DNA from: CAZGWJ01 sp964529445
GTDB taxonomy: Bacteria; Oederibacteriota; Muellerivitia; Muellerivitales; Muellerivitaceae
Assembly: GCA_964529445.1 (NCBI GenBank)
Contig: CAZGWJ010000003.1
Location: 15,672 to 79,671 of the forward strand
Direction: 5' to 3'
DNA length: 64,000 bases
Shown here: one piece after another, positions 1 to 7,537 of the stretch
How the letters are laid out: each line of letters begins with the position of its first letter
Numbering within the stretch: the stretch's first letter is position 1
Translations under genes and position numbers: made by a program
Notes under the pieces: model-generated
What the model was told of the DNA's origin: nothing
What the model saw: the letters and a program-made list of their open reading frames with translations, nothing else
The model's database searches: none

Positions 1-313
1 TCTTCATCTGTTCCTCGTCCAAACCCCAATCAAATGGCTCTTCGCCCTCAACCGGCTCCAACAGTTTCTTCTTGAAGAAAGCCAGTTGCACCGGGTCATC
101 AGGTATTCCTAGACTCCTATGCCACGCTTTGAGAAGCATCTCCCGTTCCCGCCGAACTTCCATACCCATCTCAAGGTACTTCAGGATCAGAGGATCGCCG
201 GGCTTGACACGCTCGAACCATTCTATCTTTTCATCTACGTAGCGAAGAACCGATTGACACACGTGAAGCATCTTTTCGTTATCCTCAGTATCGCCAAAAT
301 TCGGAAGTCTCAT
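1..313 (-). CDS. Hypothetical protein, C-terminus cut by window edge
   Basis: An open frame of 104 codons runs off the left edge. It begins at an ATG with a very good ribosome binding site (GAGGAGGAACAG just upstream). The visible protein is charged and probably helical, beginning MRLPNFGDTEDNEKMLHVC and containing a KPGDPLILKYLEMGMEVRRE segment. I do not recognise it. It sits 50 bases downstream of a small helix-turn-helix gene on the same strand, so the two are probably co-transcribed, an arrangement seen in phage or plasmid packaging regions, although nothing here proves that. Confidence 0.6.
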   Translation of the reverse strand, partial: MRLPNFGDTEDNEKMLHVCQSVLRYVDEKIEWFERVKPGDPLILKYLEMGMEVRREREMLLKAWHRSLGIPDDPVQLAFFKKKLLEPVEGEEPFDWGLDEEQMK

Positions 314-362
314 CTGTTCCTCCTCGTGTTCACGTATCACATTTGGTCCAGTTTTGTACTAC

Positions 363-863
363 TTACAGGACCTCATCCAACAACAATCCCTCCGGGTTCG
401 CCGATGGCTCTGTAGTCACACTTTGGTTGCCCGTTGTTTCGCCCGCTTCACCAGCTGTTCGGGATTCGATATCGCTCTGCCCATCTACCGGTGTGGATTC
501 TCTTGCCGCCAGTAAACCCAGTGCCTTTTCCACATCCAGATCCTCTGCGCGGATGGCAGCCAAAATCGGAGGGATTCGGCTTATGGCCGTCTGAGTGTCC
601 AATGCTTCAGCATTTGAAGCCGCTTTCAACAAACCGTTCAACACCCTCGCCAGCGACTCAATCCGATGCCGTTTGCCAATGGCCAACCCCTCTACGAACG
701 ACTCCATCTCCAATATCTTCAAGCCGCTAATCGTCGACGAGTGTGCTTTGCCCCACTCAACCAAAATCGTCTTTGACAGCCCCATTTTCTCGGCGATTTT
801 CGCGTATGAAACACCCTGACTACGCAACTCAATGAACTCCTTGTGCCTTTCCAGCGATTCCAT
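363..863 (-). CDS. Small helix-turn-helix protein, phage/transposon-like
   Basis: The 166-residue protein opens with a helix-turn-helix (residues about 8-36, with SQGVSYAKIAEKMGLSKTIL), like those of terminase small subunits and transposase-type DNA binders. The middle is helical and the C-terminal 50 residues are Ser/Thr/Glu-rich and probably disordered. The start is supported by GGAGG seven bases before the ATG. A strong minus-strand promoter lies about 225 bases upstream (1088-1115). With the downstream truncated gene it forms a small operon. A specific function (terminase small subunit versus regulator) cannot be decided, since no large terminase gene is visible. Confidence 0.65.
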   Translation of the reverse strand: MESLERHKEFIELRSQGVSYAKIAEKMGLSKTILVEWGKAHSSTISGLKILEMESFVEGLAIGKRHRIESLARVLNGLLKAASNAEALDTQTAISRIPPILAAIRAEDLDVEKALGLLAARESTPVDGQSDIESRTAGEAGETTGNQSVTTEPSANPEGLLLDEVL

Positions 864-1087
864 GATCCACCTCCGGTGATTTGGGAAGTCCCAGCATTGG
901 ATGCGCTTTCGGGCCCAAGACGTATTGGGGCCCTAAAGCCCGTAATCCAAGCCGTGACTTCCAAAGCTGATGAGCGTTATTCGCCCATGGCGGTGGGTAT
1001 ATACTTCGTCCTTGTTTCAAACCGGTATATTTACCGTGTTTGGAACATTGTTTTGCTTCCTTACACCACTGCTCCCTACTTAATGCA

Positions 1088-1115
1088 ATTCTAACTCGAC
1101 AGTCATGCCTGTCAA
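1088..1115 (-). promoter_or_regulatory. Sigma70-type promoter with overlapping inverted repeat
   Basis: Read on the minus strand this is TTGACA, a 16-base spacer, then TAGAAT. An inverted repeat GACAG-N6-CTGTC (98-113 within the kilobase, 1098-1113) overlaps the -35 box, as expected of an operator. It should drive the helix-turn-helix gene starting at 863. Confidence 0.6.
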
Positions 1116-1183
1116 TTTAAAGATATTTATTATAATCCACAGAATTCTACTGCATATTTGCCCCATCAAAGACACCCCGCGGG

Positions 1184-1203
1184 ATAAAGCCCGGGGGCTT
1201 TAT
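1184..1203. terminator. Perfect hairpin, possible terminator
   Basis: ATAAAGCC, a 4-base loop CGGG, then GGCTTTAT: an 8-bp perfect stem. It lies 60 bases beyond the stop of the minus-strand gene at 1264 and could end that operon, but no T-run follows the stem, so intrinsic termination is uncertain. Confidence 0.4.
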
Positions 1204-1263
1204 ATGAAAATATGACCTTCCCCGACAACACGGCAACCAGTTCAAGCATATGTTCGTAATCGA

Positions 1264-1482
1264 TTATTGCTTTTTAAATGTCGTTCGATGCTTCTTTGAT
1301 GCCTTTTTGACCGTCGTGCGTGATCGCGTATGCGTCCTCACGCCCTTGCCGTTCTTTTTCGAATACGCCTTCACATGGCTGGGGTTCTTAGCGGATGCAC
1401 CCTTCAGGCCAGACTCGACCGGCCCCGGGAACGCCGTCGCCAGAATAAACACCGTCAGGATAAGTACAAGAACGCGTCTCAT
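1264..1482 (-). CDS. Small exported basic protein
   Basis: A 72-residue protein starting MRRVLVLILTVFILATAFPG, a clear Sec signal peptide, followed by a Lys/Arg/Ser/Thr-rich mature part with VKAYSKKNGKGVRTHTRS. That mature region resembles the short VKGYTRKDG-type exported peptides found beside mobile elements (family resemblance from memory, not verified). The ATG overlaps the stop of the upstream gene as ATGA, so the pair is translationally coupled; longer in-frame starts would run into that upstream gene. The function is unknown. Confidence 0.6.
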   Translation of the reverse strand: MRRVLVLILTVFILATAFPGPVESGLKGASAKNPSHVKAYSKKNGKGVRTHTRSRTTVKKASKKHRTTFKKQ

Positions 1483-1982
1483 CGCACCATACCTTCCTGC
1501 CTCAGCTGGTGGCGGCACTTGAAGCACAGGGTCCCGTACCCCTCCACCCAGGCGGTGTGCTTGAACGGCACCTTTTTCCCGCACTTCGCGCAGAGGTGGG
1601 TTTTATCCATGCTCGGAACGTTTTTTGACCGCACCCTTTCCCTTTCCAACTCTGCCCACGCCTCCAGTTCCTTCTCGATCCATCTTTCGTCAACCGGCAT
1701 AGCGTCCGAACATTCGCAGACACCGTTCGGCGTATCTGATTGACAGAGACGTGTCTTCCTGTCTGGGAACCAATGGCCGCATTTCCGGCAGAAGAGGTTG
1801 TCCTCCGCCACGCAGCAGCCACCCAGGATCACCAGTCCTTCCCGAACAGCTTCATCCAAATCGGGTTGGCCCCTCAAAATCAGACCGTAGATGATGAGCC
1901 CGATCTCGGACAAAGCACACTTCGGGCAGACCTCGCCCTGAACGGCGCTCCGGACCTCATCCTTGATTTTGTTCTTTCGCAT
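1479..1982 (-). CDS. Zinc-ribbon protein
   Basis: A 167-residue protein chosen to start at the ATG preceded by GGAGGAATCC. It contains several Cys pairs: CPKC near residue 19, CRKCGHW in the middle, and a C-terminal CAKCGKK...CFKC ribbon. These are typical of zinc ribbons that bind nucleic acid or proteins. A more upstream in-frame start exists but lacks a ribosome binding site. It is coupled by ATGA overlap to the exported 72-residue protein and is transcribed divergently from the deoxyribosyltransferase-like gene. The biological role is unknown. Confidence 0.6.
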   Translation of the reverse strand: MRKNKIKDEVRSAVQGEVCPKCALSEIGLIIYGLILRGQPDLDEAVREGLVILGGCCVAEDNLFCRKCGHWFPDRKTRLCQSDTPNGVCECSDAMPVDERWIEKELEAWAELERERVRSKNVPSMDKTHLCAKCGKKVPFKHTAWVEGYGTLCFKCRHQLRQEGMVR

Positions 1983-2084
1983 GGATTCCTCCAGTAGACA
2001 AACCATACCACCACCCAGGAACACGATGGCCGCCTGCAATATTGCGAAAACATTGCCATAAGCAGCACTGTCCATGACATGGTT

Positions 2085-2090
2085 TATAAT
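2085..2090 (+). promoter_or_regulatory. Candidate -10 element
   Basis: A consensus TATAAT lies 29 bases before the ATG of the deoxyribosyltransferase-like gene. I see no good -35 at 17 bases, so this is only a candidate. Confidence 0.35.
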
Positions 2091-2118
2091 TAGGTCATCA
2101 AATAACCCGAGGTTCGCC

Positions 2119-3234
2119 ATGACCCCCATGTCCAGCGGTCGCAAACCCATGATCTATCTCGCAGGCCCCATTACGGGCTGCAAGGATCACCAGGTTCACG
2201 GCTGGCGCGACGCCCTGATCAAGGGTCGTTCCGAAAGCTACGAGTTCATAGACCCCACTCGCCGACTAAAGCTCCAGAAACATAAATCCCCTGAAGAATA
2301 TGCGCGCCTCATCGTCGAGGGTGACCGCCAGGACATCATGGAATCCGATGCGGTCCTGGCGCACCTTTGGAAGGAGTCCATTGGAACCGCCATGGGAATC
2401 ATGGCCGCATATTCCTACAACAAGCCTGTTGTCGTGGTACTTCCCGAGAGCAACGAGAGCGCGGCACTGCGACAGAATCACACCATCCGGTTCTACGCAC
2501 GCGCCATCGTGAAGTCTCTACGAGAGGGGATGGAAGCTCTGGACGAGATCTTTGCTGGAGCCACAGCCTGGAGGTTCCTCCACGAGAACAGGAGCTTCCC
2601 TGAAGATCTTAGCGAGACCGAGATCCTCAACCGACTCAAAATGATCTCCATGTCCTGCGGCCGGGACTCAATATCTACACCCCGAAGGCTTTTAGACCGC
2701 ATCCTGGTCCGTATCCAGGCATTGCAAAGGGAAACAATCACCGAAAAAGACTTGAATGATGCCGCACAGGCCATCCTTGAGGAGGAAGACCCCTGCATGG
2801 CCGTAAAGATGAAGGAATTCCTGAAAAGTCGAAGGAAGAAAGCCACCCTCACCCCTACACCGACCGCGAGAGAGGTCATCGTGTCCGGCGGCGACCATCA
2901 GAAGAGCATGTGGGGTGACGGGCAAATACGGTCGCTGAAGGATATACCCGATAAGAGCGGGGCGCGCGCGCTGCTGCGTCTTGTTGCCTCAGTAGATGGC
3001 GTCGAGGCTATTCACCTGGGGGCTTTTGATGGTGACAATTGCAGACCTCAAAACACTCATCAACTCCGGGTGTACAGTGATAATGGCCAGAACGTCATCT
3101 TCGCCCGCATCCATGGCCGGGGGGTCTATAAGCACTGGCAGGATTGCACGATCACGATCTCCGGAGTGGATTTGACACGTTTTCGACAGAACCTGATTCA
3201 AACTCTACAGATGGCTGGGATGCTGTGTTCCTAA
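2119..3234 (+). CDS. Nucleoside 2-deoxyribosyltransferase-like protein with C-terminal extension
   Basis: The protein is 371 residues from the chosen ATG. Residues 10-115 follow the nucleoside deoxyribosyltransferase/DUF4406 fold: MIYLAGPITG at the start, a DIMESDAVLA segment, then GTAMGIMAAYSYNKPVVVV. In this family the segment usually reads GTxxExG, and the Glu is the catalytic nucleophile. Here that position is Gly (residue 93), so enzymatic activity is doubtful and a nucleotide-sensing role is possible. Residues about 190-371 form an extension I do not recognise. It is divergent from the zinc-ribbon gene and lies 160 bases before the DarT1 gene. Upstream in-frame codons are present but lack a ribosome binding site. 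Confidence 0.6.
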   Translation: MTPMSSGRKPMIYLAGPITGCKDHQVHGWRDALIKGRSESYEFIDPTRRLKLQKHKSPEEYARLIVEGDRQDIMESDAVLAHLWKESIGTAMGIMAAYSYNKPVVVVLPESNESAALRQNHTIRFYARAIVKSLREGMEALDEIFAGATAWRFLHENRSFPEDLSETEILNRLKMISMSCGRDSISTPRRLLDRILVRIQALQRETITEKDLNDAAQAILEEEDPCMAVKMKEFLKSRRKKATLTPTPTAREVIVSGGDHQKSMWGDGQIRSLKDIPDKSGARALLRLVASVDGVEAIHLGAFDGDNCRPQNTHQLRVYSDNGQNVIFARIHGRGVYKHWQDCTITISGVDLTRFRQNLIQTLQMAGMLCS

Positions 3235-3351
3235 ACGTGGCCGAAATGACTTCGAATGGTTGTTACACAATGATTCGTTTTGATCAGATATCAGCGAAAG
3301 GCCAATACCTTTTGCTTCATGATCATATCAGGCCGAGGAAAACGGCTCATT

Positions 3352-3380
3352 TTGTCAGCAAACCACATACTGTCTTTATT
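3352..3380 (+). promoter_or_regulatory. Candidate promoter for the darT1-darG1 pair
   Basis: TTGTCA, a 17-base spacer and TTTATT lie 14 bases before the ATG at 3395. The -10 box is only a four-of-six match, so this is tentative. Confidence 0.35.
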
Positions 3381-3394
3381 TGAAAGCGTGCCCC

Positions 3395-4555
3395 ATGCAC
3401 TCGTACGGAAAAATAAACGAATACGACCCCCGCAGAGGCCTGGGCACCGTCTCCGACTTGTTGATACCTGACACCTGCAATGTATATTTCCAGTTTGATA
3501 CTATTCGTCATATCTTTCCAGGATTACATGATCCCAAACAGAAAGATCTCATAGGCAAACCTCTCTGGTACGAATATAGCCCTCACCCAGAAAGACCGCA
3601 ATTGTATCGAGCTTACTGTCCTCCACAAGATCTAACAGAAGACTTTAAGTATTCCTTGCACCACAGAATACTTAGCATATGGAAAAGCTTGTCACAGGAT
3701 ATTACTTCCGATCAGCGCCGGGTTGCCGCGGAACTTTACGGTGCCGTCTATTTAGAAAAGCTCGATGCTTCTCGGGTCCGGTTAGCCGCAAATAAGGCAC
3801 GTGCCGATGCCGAAGAAGCGACGCGCCGGACGATTGCGCTTGAGGAAAAACGCATAGCAGATCAGCTGGCTAACCTTCATGCTATGAGGCGAGAATTAGA
3901 AGCCTCAAAAATGGATACTCGTCTCACCACAGAACAGACTTCTCGGATCAAAGATATCTGCCGTGAGCGCGGTATTTTGCAGCTGGTTCATTTCACTCAA
4001 TCGCAGAATCTGGAATCAATTCTAAAATACGGCCTAGTGCCCTTAACGGAACAGTTGACCATGAAACGCAGGGGCATTCACCCCCTGACCTCGGACAGCG
4101 TCAGGCATGACGGTCAAAACAATGCTGTATCTCTTAGTGTTGGTTTTCCAAACTACAAGATGTTTATGCGCAAACGCTGCGACCTGATAAATAGCAGTTG
4201 GGCCGTCCTCGTTTTAGATCCCGCCATCCTTTGGGAATTAGATTGTTCATTCTGCCCCGAGAATGCGAGTTCTAATGCGGTTCGTCACATAGATGGCGGA
4301 TATTTGTCTTTGAATACGCCCGAGCATTTCGGGTCTCTTTTCCAAGAATCCATTCGTAATGTCTCCAATCCACACTTTACGAGCAATCCTCAAGCCGAGG
4401 TCCTTGTTCGCGGCTGGATCTCACCCGACTATATTCGCGAAGTGATAACCGACACGAAACACCCGTTTTTTGGCCCCCGTTCAGACTACAACCACTGGAA
4501 ACGCCCCGACGAGTCAGGCACGATAACAGGAGATGAAAGTGATTTTCATGGATAA
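3395..4555 (+). CDS. darT1: DarT1-type DNA ADP-ribosyltransferase toxin with N-terminal OB-like domain
   Basis: DarT enzymes attach ADP-ribose from NAD+ to bases in single-stranded DNA and block replication. The 386-residue protein has a C-terminal DarT domain (about 190-350): VHFTQSQNLESILKYGLVP at 198, the RHDGQNNAVSLS segment, and QAEVLVRGWI, whose Glu335 is the predicted catalytic residue. Unusually, residues 1-75 resemble a cold-shock/OB domain (YGKINEYD...GLGTV...VYFQFDTI) and residues 110-170 form a charged coiled coil. Typical DarT proteins are near 200 residues. The ATG at 3395 was preferred to an in-frame TTG 15 bases earlier. It overlaps the antitoxin gene by 23 bases, as expected for a toxin-antitoxin pair. 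Confidence 0.85.
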   Translation: MHSYGKINEYDPRRGLGTVSDLLIPDTCNVYFQFDTIRHIFPGLHDPKQKDLIGKPLWYEYSPHPERPQLYRAYCPPQDLTEDFKYSLHHRILSIWKSLSQDITSDQRRVAAELYGAVYLEKLDASRVRLAANKARADAEEATRRTIALEEKRIADQLANLHAMRRELEASKMDTRLTTEQTSRIKDICRERGILQLVHFTQSQNLESILKYGLVPLTEQLTMKRRGIHPLTSDSVRHDGQNNAVSLSVGFPNYKMFMRKRCDLINSSWAVLVLDPAILWELDCSFCPENASSNAVRHIDGGYLSLNTPEHFGSLFQESIRNVSNPHFTSNPQAEVLVRGWISPDYIREVITDTKHPFFGPRSDYNHWKRPDESGTITGDESDFHG

Positions 4556-5228
4556 CCCTAGGGCCATCCGCCCCGTCTTCACTCCCCTTGATGCTCCGCC
4601 TTTTTATAAGAAATTCATGGTGGAGTTCAATTGGTTCCCCGGACTGAGCCATTCTCAAACGTCCCGTTGCATTAACTCACTTCATGCTGCCGCCGATTCA
4701 TTGAGTCTCGCCCCTACCCTGGAAGTCTCCACTCGTTCAAATGACAATTTAGGCCGTGCATTGAGCGCATTTAACTTATCTCTCAGCATGGGTGGAATAG
4801 AAGCCCCGATCGAATGTTTCTTTCAAGGGAGCAAGGTTTTCGAGCACGGTGGGCCCTACTCCGATCTCTATCACGCTACCGCCCACGATGCCAAGACCGA
4901 TCCACGAATCAAACAATCGGGTTCCATTACCGGGTTCGAAATGGTCGGTCGTCGTTACCCCATTTACCCCCGAACGTCCTTCTACGATCATTTGTATATA
5001 CGTGTTCTATTCGAGAATCCCAATCTTCTAGATGCTGCCAGTAAATACGCATCTTTTACGGACATTGCGTTCAACCCCAAGAAATCCCTTAACTGCCAAG
5101 CCCAGTCACTAGCCATTTGTGTCGCTTTAGCCAACATTGGCCTCATAGAACAATATGCTATGGATCCCGATTCCTGGTTCCTCGCCCAAACGAATCATGA
5201 CGATACCCAACAGTCGCTTGGTATCTGA
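4533..5228 (+). CDS. darG1: DarT1-associated NADAR antitoxin (DarG1)
   Basis: The 231-residue protein matches the NADAR-domain antitoxins that accompany DarT1. These remove or counteract ADP-ribosylation of DNA. Diagnostic stretches are VEFNWFPGLSHSQTSRCI, CFFQGSKVFEHGGPYSDLY, the KTDPRIKQSGSITGFE segment and FNPKKSLNCQAQSLA. It starts inside the toxin gene; AGGAG sits directly before the ATG at 4533, while a second in-frame ATG at 4548 has better spacing to the same AGGAG and could be the real start. It is convergent with the next gene, 55 bases apart. Confidence 0.85.
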   Translation: MKVIFMDNPRAIRPVFTPLDAPPFYKKFMVEFNWFPGLSHSQTSRCINSLHAAADSLSLAPTLEVSTRSNDNLGRALSAFNLSLSMGGIEAPIECFFQGSKVFEHGGPYSDLYHATAHDAKTDPRIKQSGSITGFEMVGRRYPIYPRTSFYDHLYIRVLFENPNLLDAASKYASFTDIAFNPKKSLNCQAQSLAICVALANIGLIEQYAMDPDSWFLAQTNHDDTQQSLGI

Positions 5229-5283
5229 TTTTCTCACCGTATCTTGCGCACCGCGGTTGATCGTATAGAGGTTAACATTCTTC

Positions 5284-7491
5284 TTATTGCATCAGCATTT
5301 CGGACTGCATTTTCCCGCCATTCTTAATATACATATTAACCTCCTCATTGGTCATCTCATCGCTTCGTTTTTCCACCTTCCACACGTGCTCATGTATCAG
5401 CTTATCTCGCACTCGCTTAATTTTTTGCAATTGCTCGGCCCACTCTTTTACAAGCACCCCTTCATCGCGCAATCTATTGATATAGTCTCGGGTTGTTTCG
5501 TAAGAAGCTCCCAAATGTTTCATTGGCACTTTTCTTTTGTAATATTTCAGCACCTGCTCAAAACCCGCCGCGAAATATAACCCCGCCGTCATACGATCCC
5601 TATACTTCTCAAACATATATTCGGCCGTGGTAAAATAATCATTCTTTCTCACAATTCTCGCCAATTCCTCATCCCTGGCTTTTAACAAACGCGTTTCTTG
5701 TCTTTGTATTTCTTTCATGTTATTCATAACCGCTTGCTTTTCCGCGATTATTTTCTCCAACTCTTCACTCAACACATCTTTTTCCTTTATTGCTTCTCGA
5801 TATGCCTTATTCATTTCCAACAATTCGCTTTTAACATCGTCATACACATCTCCCACTTCTGAGTCCCTAGCCCTCTGAGACTCAATGTATACCTCGTTGT
5901 CTTCATATATCCGGACAAACACAAATACCATTAATGGGCATATAATAATCGCACTTAACCATAAATATATTGAACGATTAATCGATTTGTACTTTAGCCA
6001 ATACTGCGGATCTCTGAACAACTCATCGGTAGAAAAGATAGCTGCGGAAAACAGACTTTTCCAGAATCCGCGATTCAACGATCTCGAATACTTGACTTTC
6101 ATACCGTGCATTTGATTATCATCTTCAGGATATGTATGTTCCCATTTCGTTATATGCCTATCAGTCGGATTTTTGTGTGAGCTTTGATAAATCCACAATT
6201 GTTCTTTCCCGTCCGTTCTTTGAATCTCCAGATATCCAGGCGCTGATTCAACTATACTTACTAAGTGCTTTTTGAATTCATCGTCATTTCCAACGCCCGC
6301 GTGCGTTGCATTTGCCAGCACCTCAATCGTTTTCAAATAATATCTAAAATTCGATTCATACCTATTTTCCAACGACGAGTAATACTGATGTTGATTTACG
6401 GCATAAAGCAATACCGTAAGTAGAATGCCTGTCAACATTCCACTAGCTACAGACCTTAGACGATCAGTCAAAAATGTTTGGAATACGCCCGTATTATGAA
6501 ATCGAGGAAATACCACTTTCTCGACTGGGTTGCTTTCATCATTTACTTTCCGAAATATAATCCGCCCCACGCTCTTCTCGCTGCATATATTTTCACTATA
6601 TTTATCAAGCACGATCTCTTTACTCTCATGTAGAAGTGACTGGATTTCATTGGCCATTTTCTCCAATACTTCCGTTGAACCAGATATTCTCGGTTTCGAG
6701 GATATTGTTATTGCCCCCCATTCTTGACATAGCACATCTATACACAATACATTGCTTGCGTTTTTTTCCATTATTAAATTATTATGAACAAACGTTTTTT
6801 CACATGAACCAATCCAACTATGTATTTTTTCAACTAATGCTTTGATATATTCATCATCCATATCAAATGCCACAATACTTTTGTACCTTTTGGCCGAGCA
6901 TTTACCAGCGATATTTGAATCCATAGGCACATCGTCGGCAGTATCGGAAAATGCATAACCAGGGAGAAACATAGAGACCACTATTTTGATTACAACTATT
7001 ATCATCACATATATTGCTTTTAGCAAATAGTAGACAATAACTAGTGGTAATACTATTGGCAGTACTACCAATACGTAAATAGCAAACATCGTGCGATACC
7101 ATTTTGGTTTATCTTTGCAATATCTTTCGACACCTTTGTAATAACCCTTCTTAGCGCCTTTAATAAATTCATATATTGCACTCGATATCCTCGAGTATGC
7201 ACTTCTCTCCTTTTGTTCACTCCCATTATCCACCGCACTATTCACACCCCGGTCTTCACTTCGGAATCCCTGTTGGAATTCAAATGCCGCTCCGGAAGCT
7301 TTTTGCACTAACCTTCCTCTAATCGCCATTCCCACTAATTCAAATATTATTCGTATTGGACCGCCCTTAATAATCCACAATAACAACCGTAGTACTAACA
7401 CTGTAACTTCAACAACGAGTGTAAATATGGTTATCTTGCGATAACCACCCGGATCCATCTTCTTTCTTATCATTTCAATTGATTCAGTCAT
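5284..7491 (-). CDS. Large membrane protein with putative sensor domain and HEPN-like C-terminus
   Basis: A 735-residue protein I cannot assign to a named family. Hydrophobic segments lie at about 20-42, 135-176 (long enough for two spans), 346-365 and 506-528. Residues 366-505, between two spans, read like an extracytoplasmic sensor (helical start, then ESAPGYLEIQRTDGKEQLWI). After the last span comes a coiled coil (545-615) and a helical domain with RDKLIH at 695-700, an R-x4-H motif typical of HEPN ribonucleases. The gene is markedly AT-rich compared with its surroundings, suggesting recent transfer. It follows the 523-residue gene by 46 bases on the same strand, so the two probably work together. 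A role as a membrane-bound abortive-infection effector is inference. Confidence 0.6.
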   Translation of the reverse strand: MTESIEMIRKKMDPGGYRKITIFTLVVEVTVLVLRLLLWIIKGGPIRIIFELVGMAIRGRLVQKASGAAFEFQQGFRSEDRGVNSAVDNGSEQKERSAYSRISSAIYEFIKGAKKGYYKGVERYCKDKPKWYRTMFAIYVLVVLPIVLPLVIVYYLLKAIYVMIIVVIKIVVSMFLPGYAFSDTADDVPMDSNIAGKCSAKRYKSIVAFDMDDEYIKALVEKIHSWIGSCEKTFVHNNLIMEKNASNVLCIDVLCQEWGAITISSKPRISGSTEVLEKMANEIQSLLHESKEIVLDKYSENICSEKSVGRIIFRKVNDESNPVEKVVFPRFHNTGVFQTFLTDRLRSVASGMLTGILLTVLLYAVNQHQYYSSLENRYESNFRYYLKTIEVLANATHAGVGNDDEFKKHLVSIVESAPGYLEIQRTDGKEQLWIYQSSHKNPTDRHITKWEHTYPEDDNQMHGMKVKYSRSLNRGFWKSLFSAAIFSTDELFRDPQYWLKYKSINRSIYLWLSAIIICPLMVFVFVRIYEDNEVYIESQRARDSEVGDVYDDVKSELLEMNKAYREAIKEKDVLSEELEKIIAEKQAVMNNMKEIQRQETRLLKARDEELARIVRKNDYFTTAEYMFEKYRDRMTAGLYFAAGFEQVLKYYKRKVPMKHLGASYETTRDYINRLRDEGVLVKEWAEQLQKIKRVRDKLIHEHVWKVEKRSDEMTNEEVNMYIKNGGKMQSEMLMQ

Positions 7492-7537
7492 TCAATCGCC
7501 CTGTGTTATTGTCTTGTATTTTCGCAGGTTCTTCCCT

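Larger units (their letters stand above)
864..1263. other. Non-coding interval with promoter and hairpin
   Basis: About 400 bases without a convincing gene. It holds a near-consensus minus-strand promoter at 1088-1115 and a perfect 8-bp hairpin at 1184-1203, described separately. The remaining sequence is AT-rich and shows no codon structure. Confidence 0.6.

Noticed and set aside
363..863. Terminase small subunit as a firm call
   Set aside because: Only the helix-turn-helix is recognisable, and no large terminase, portal or capsid gene is in the window.
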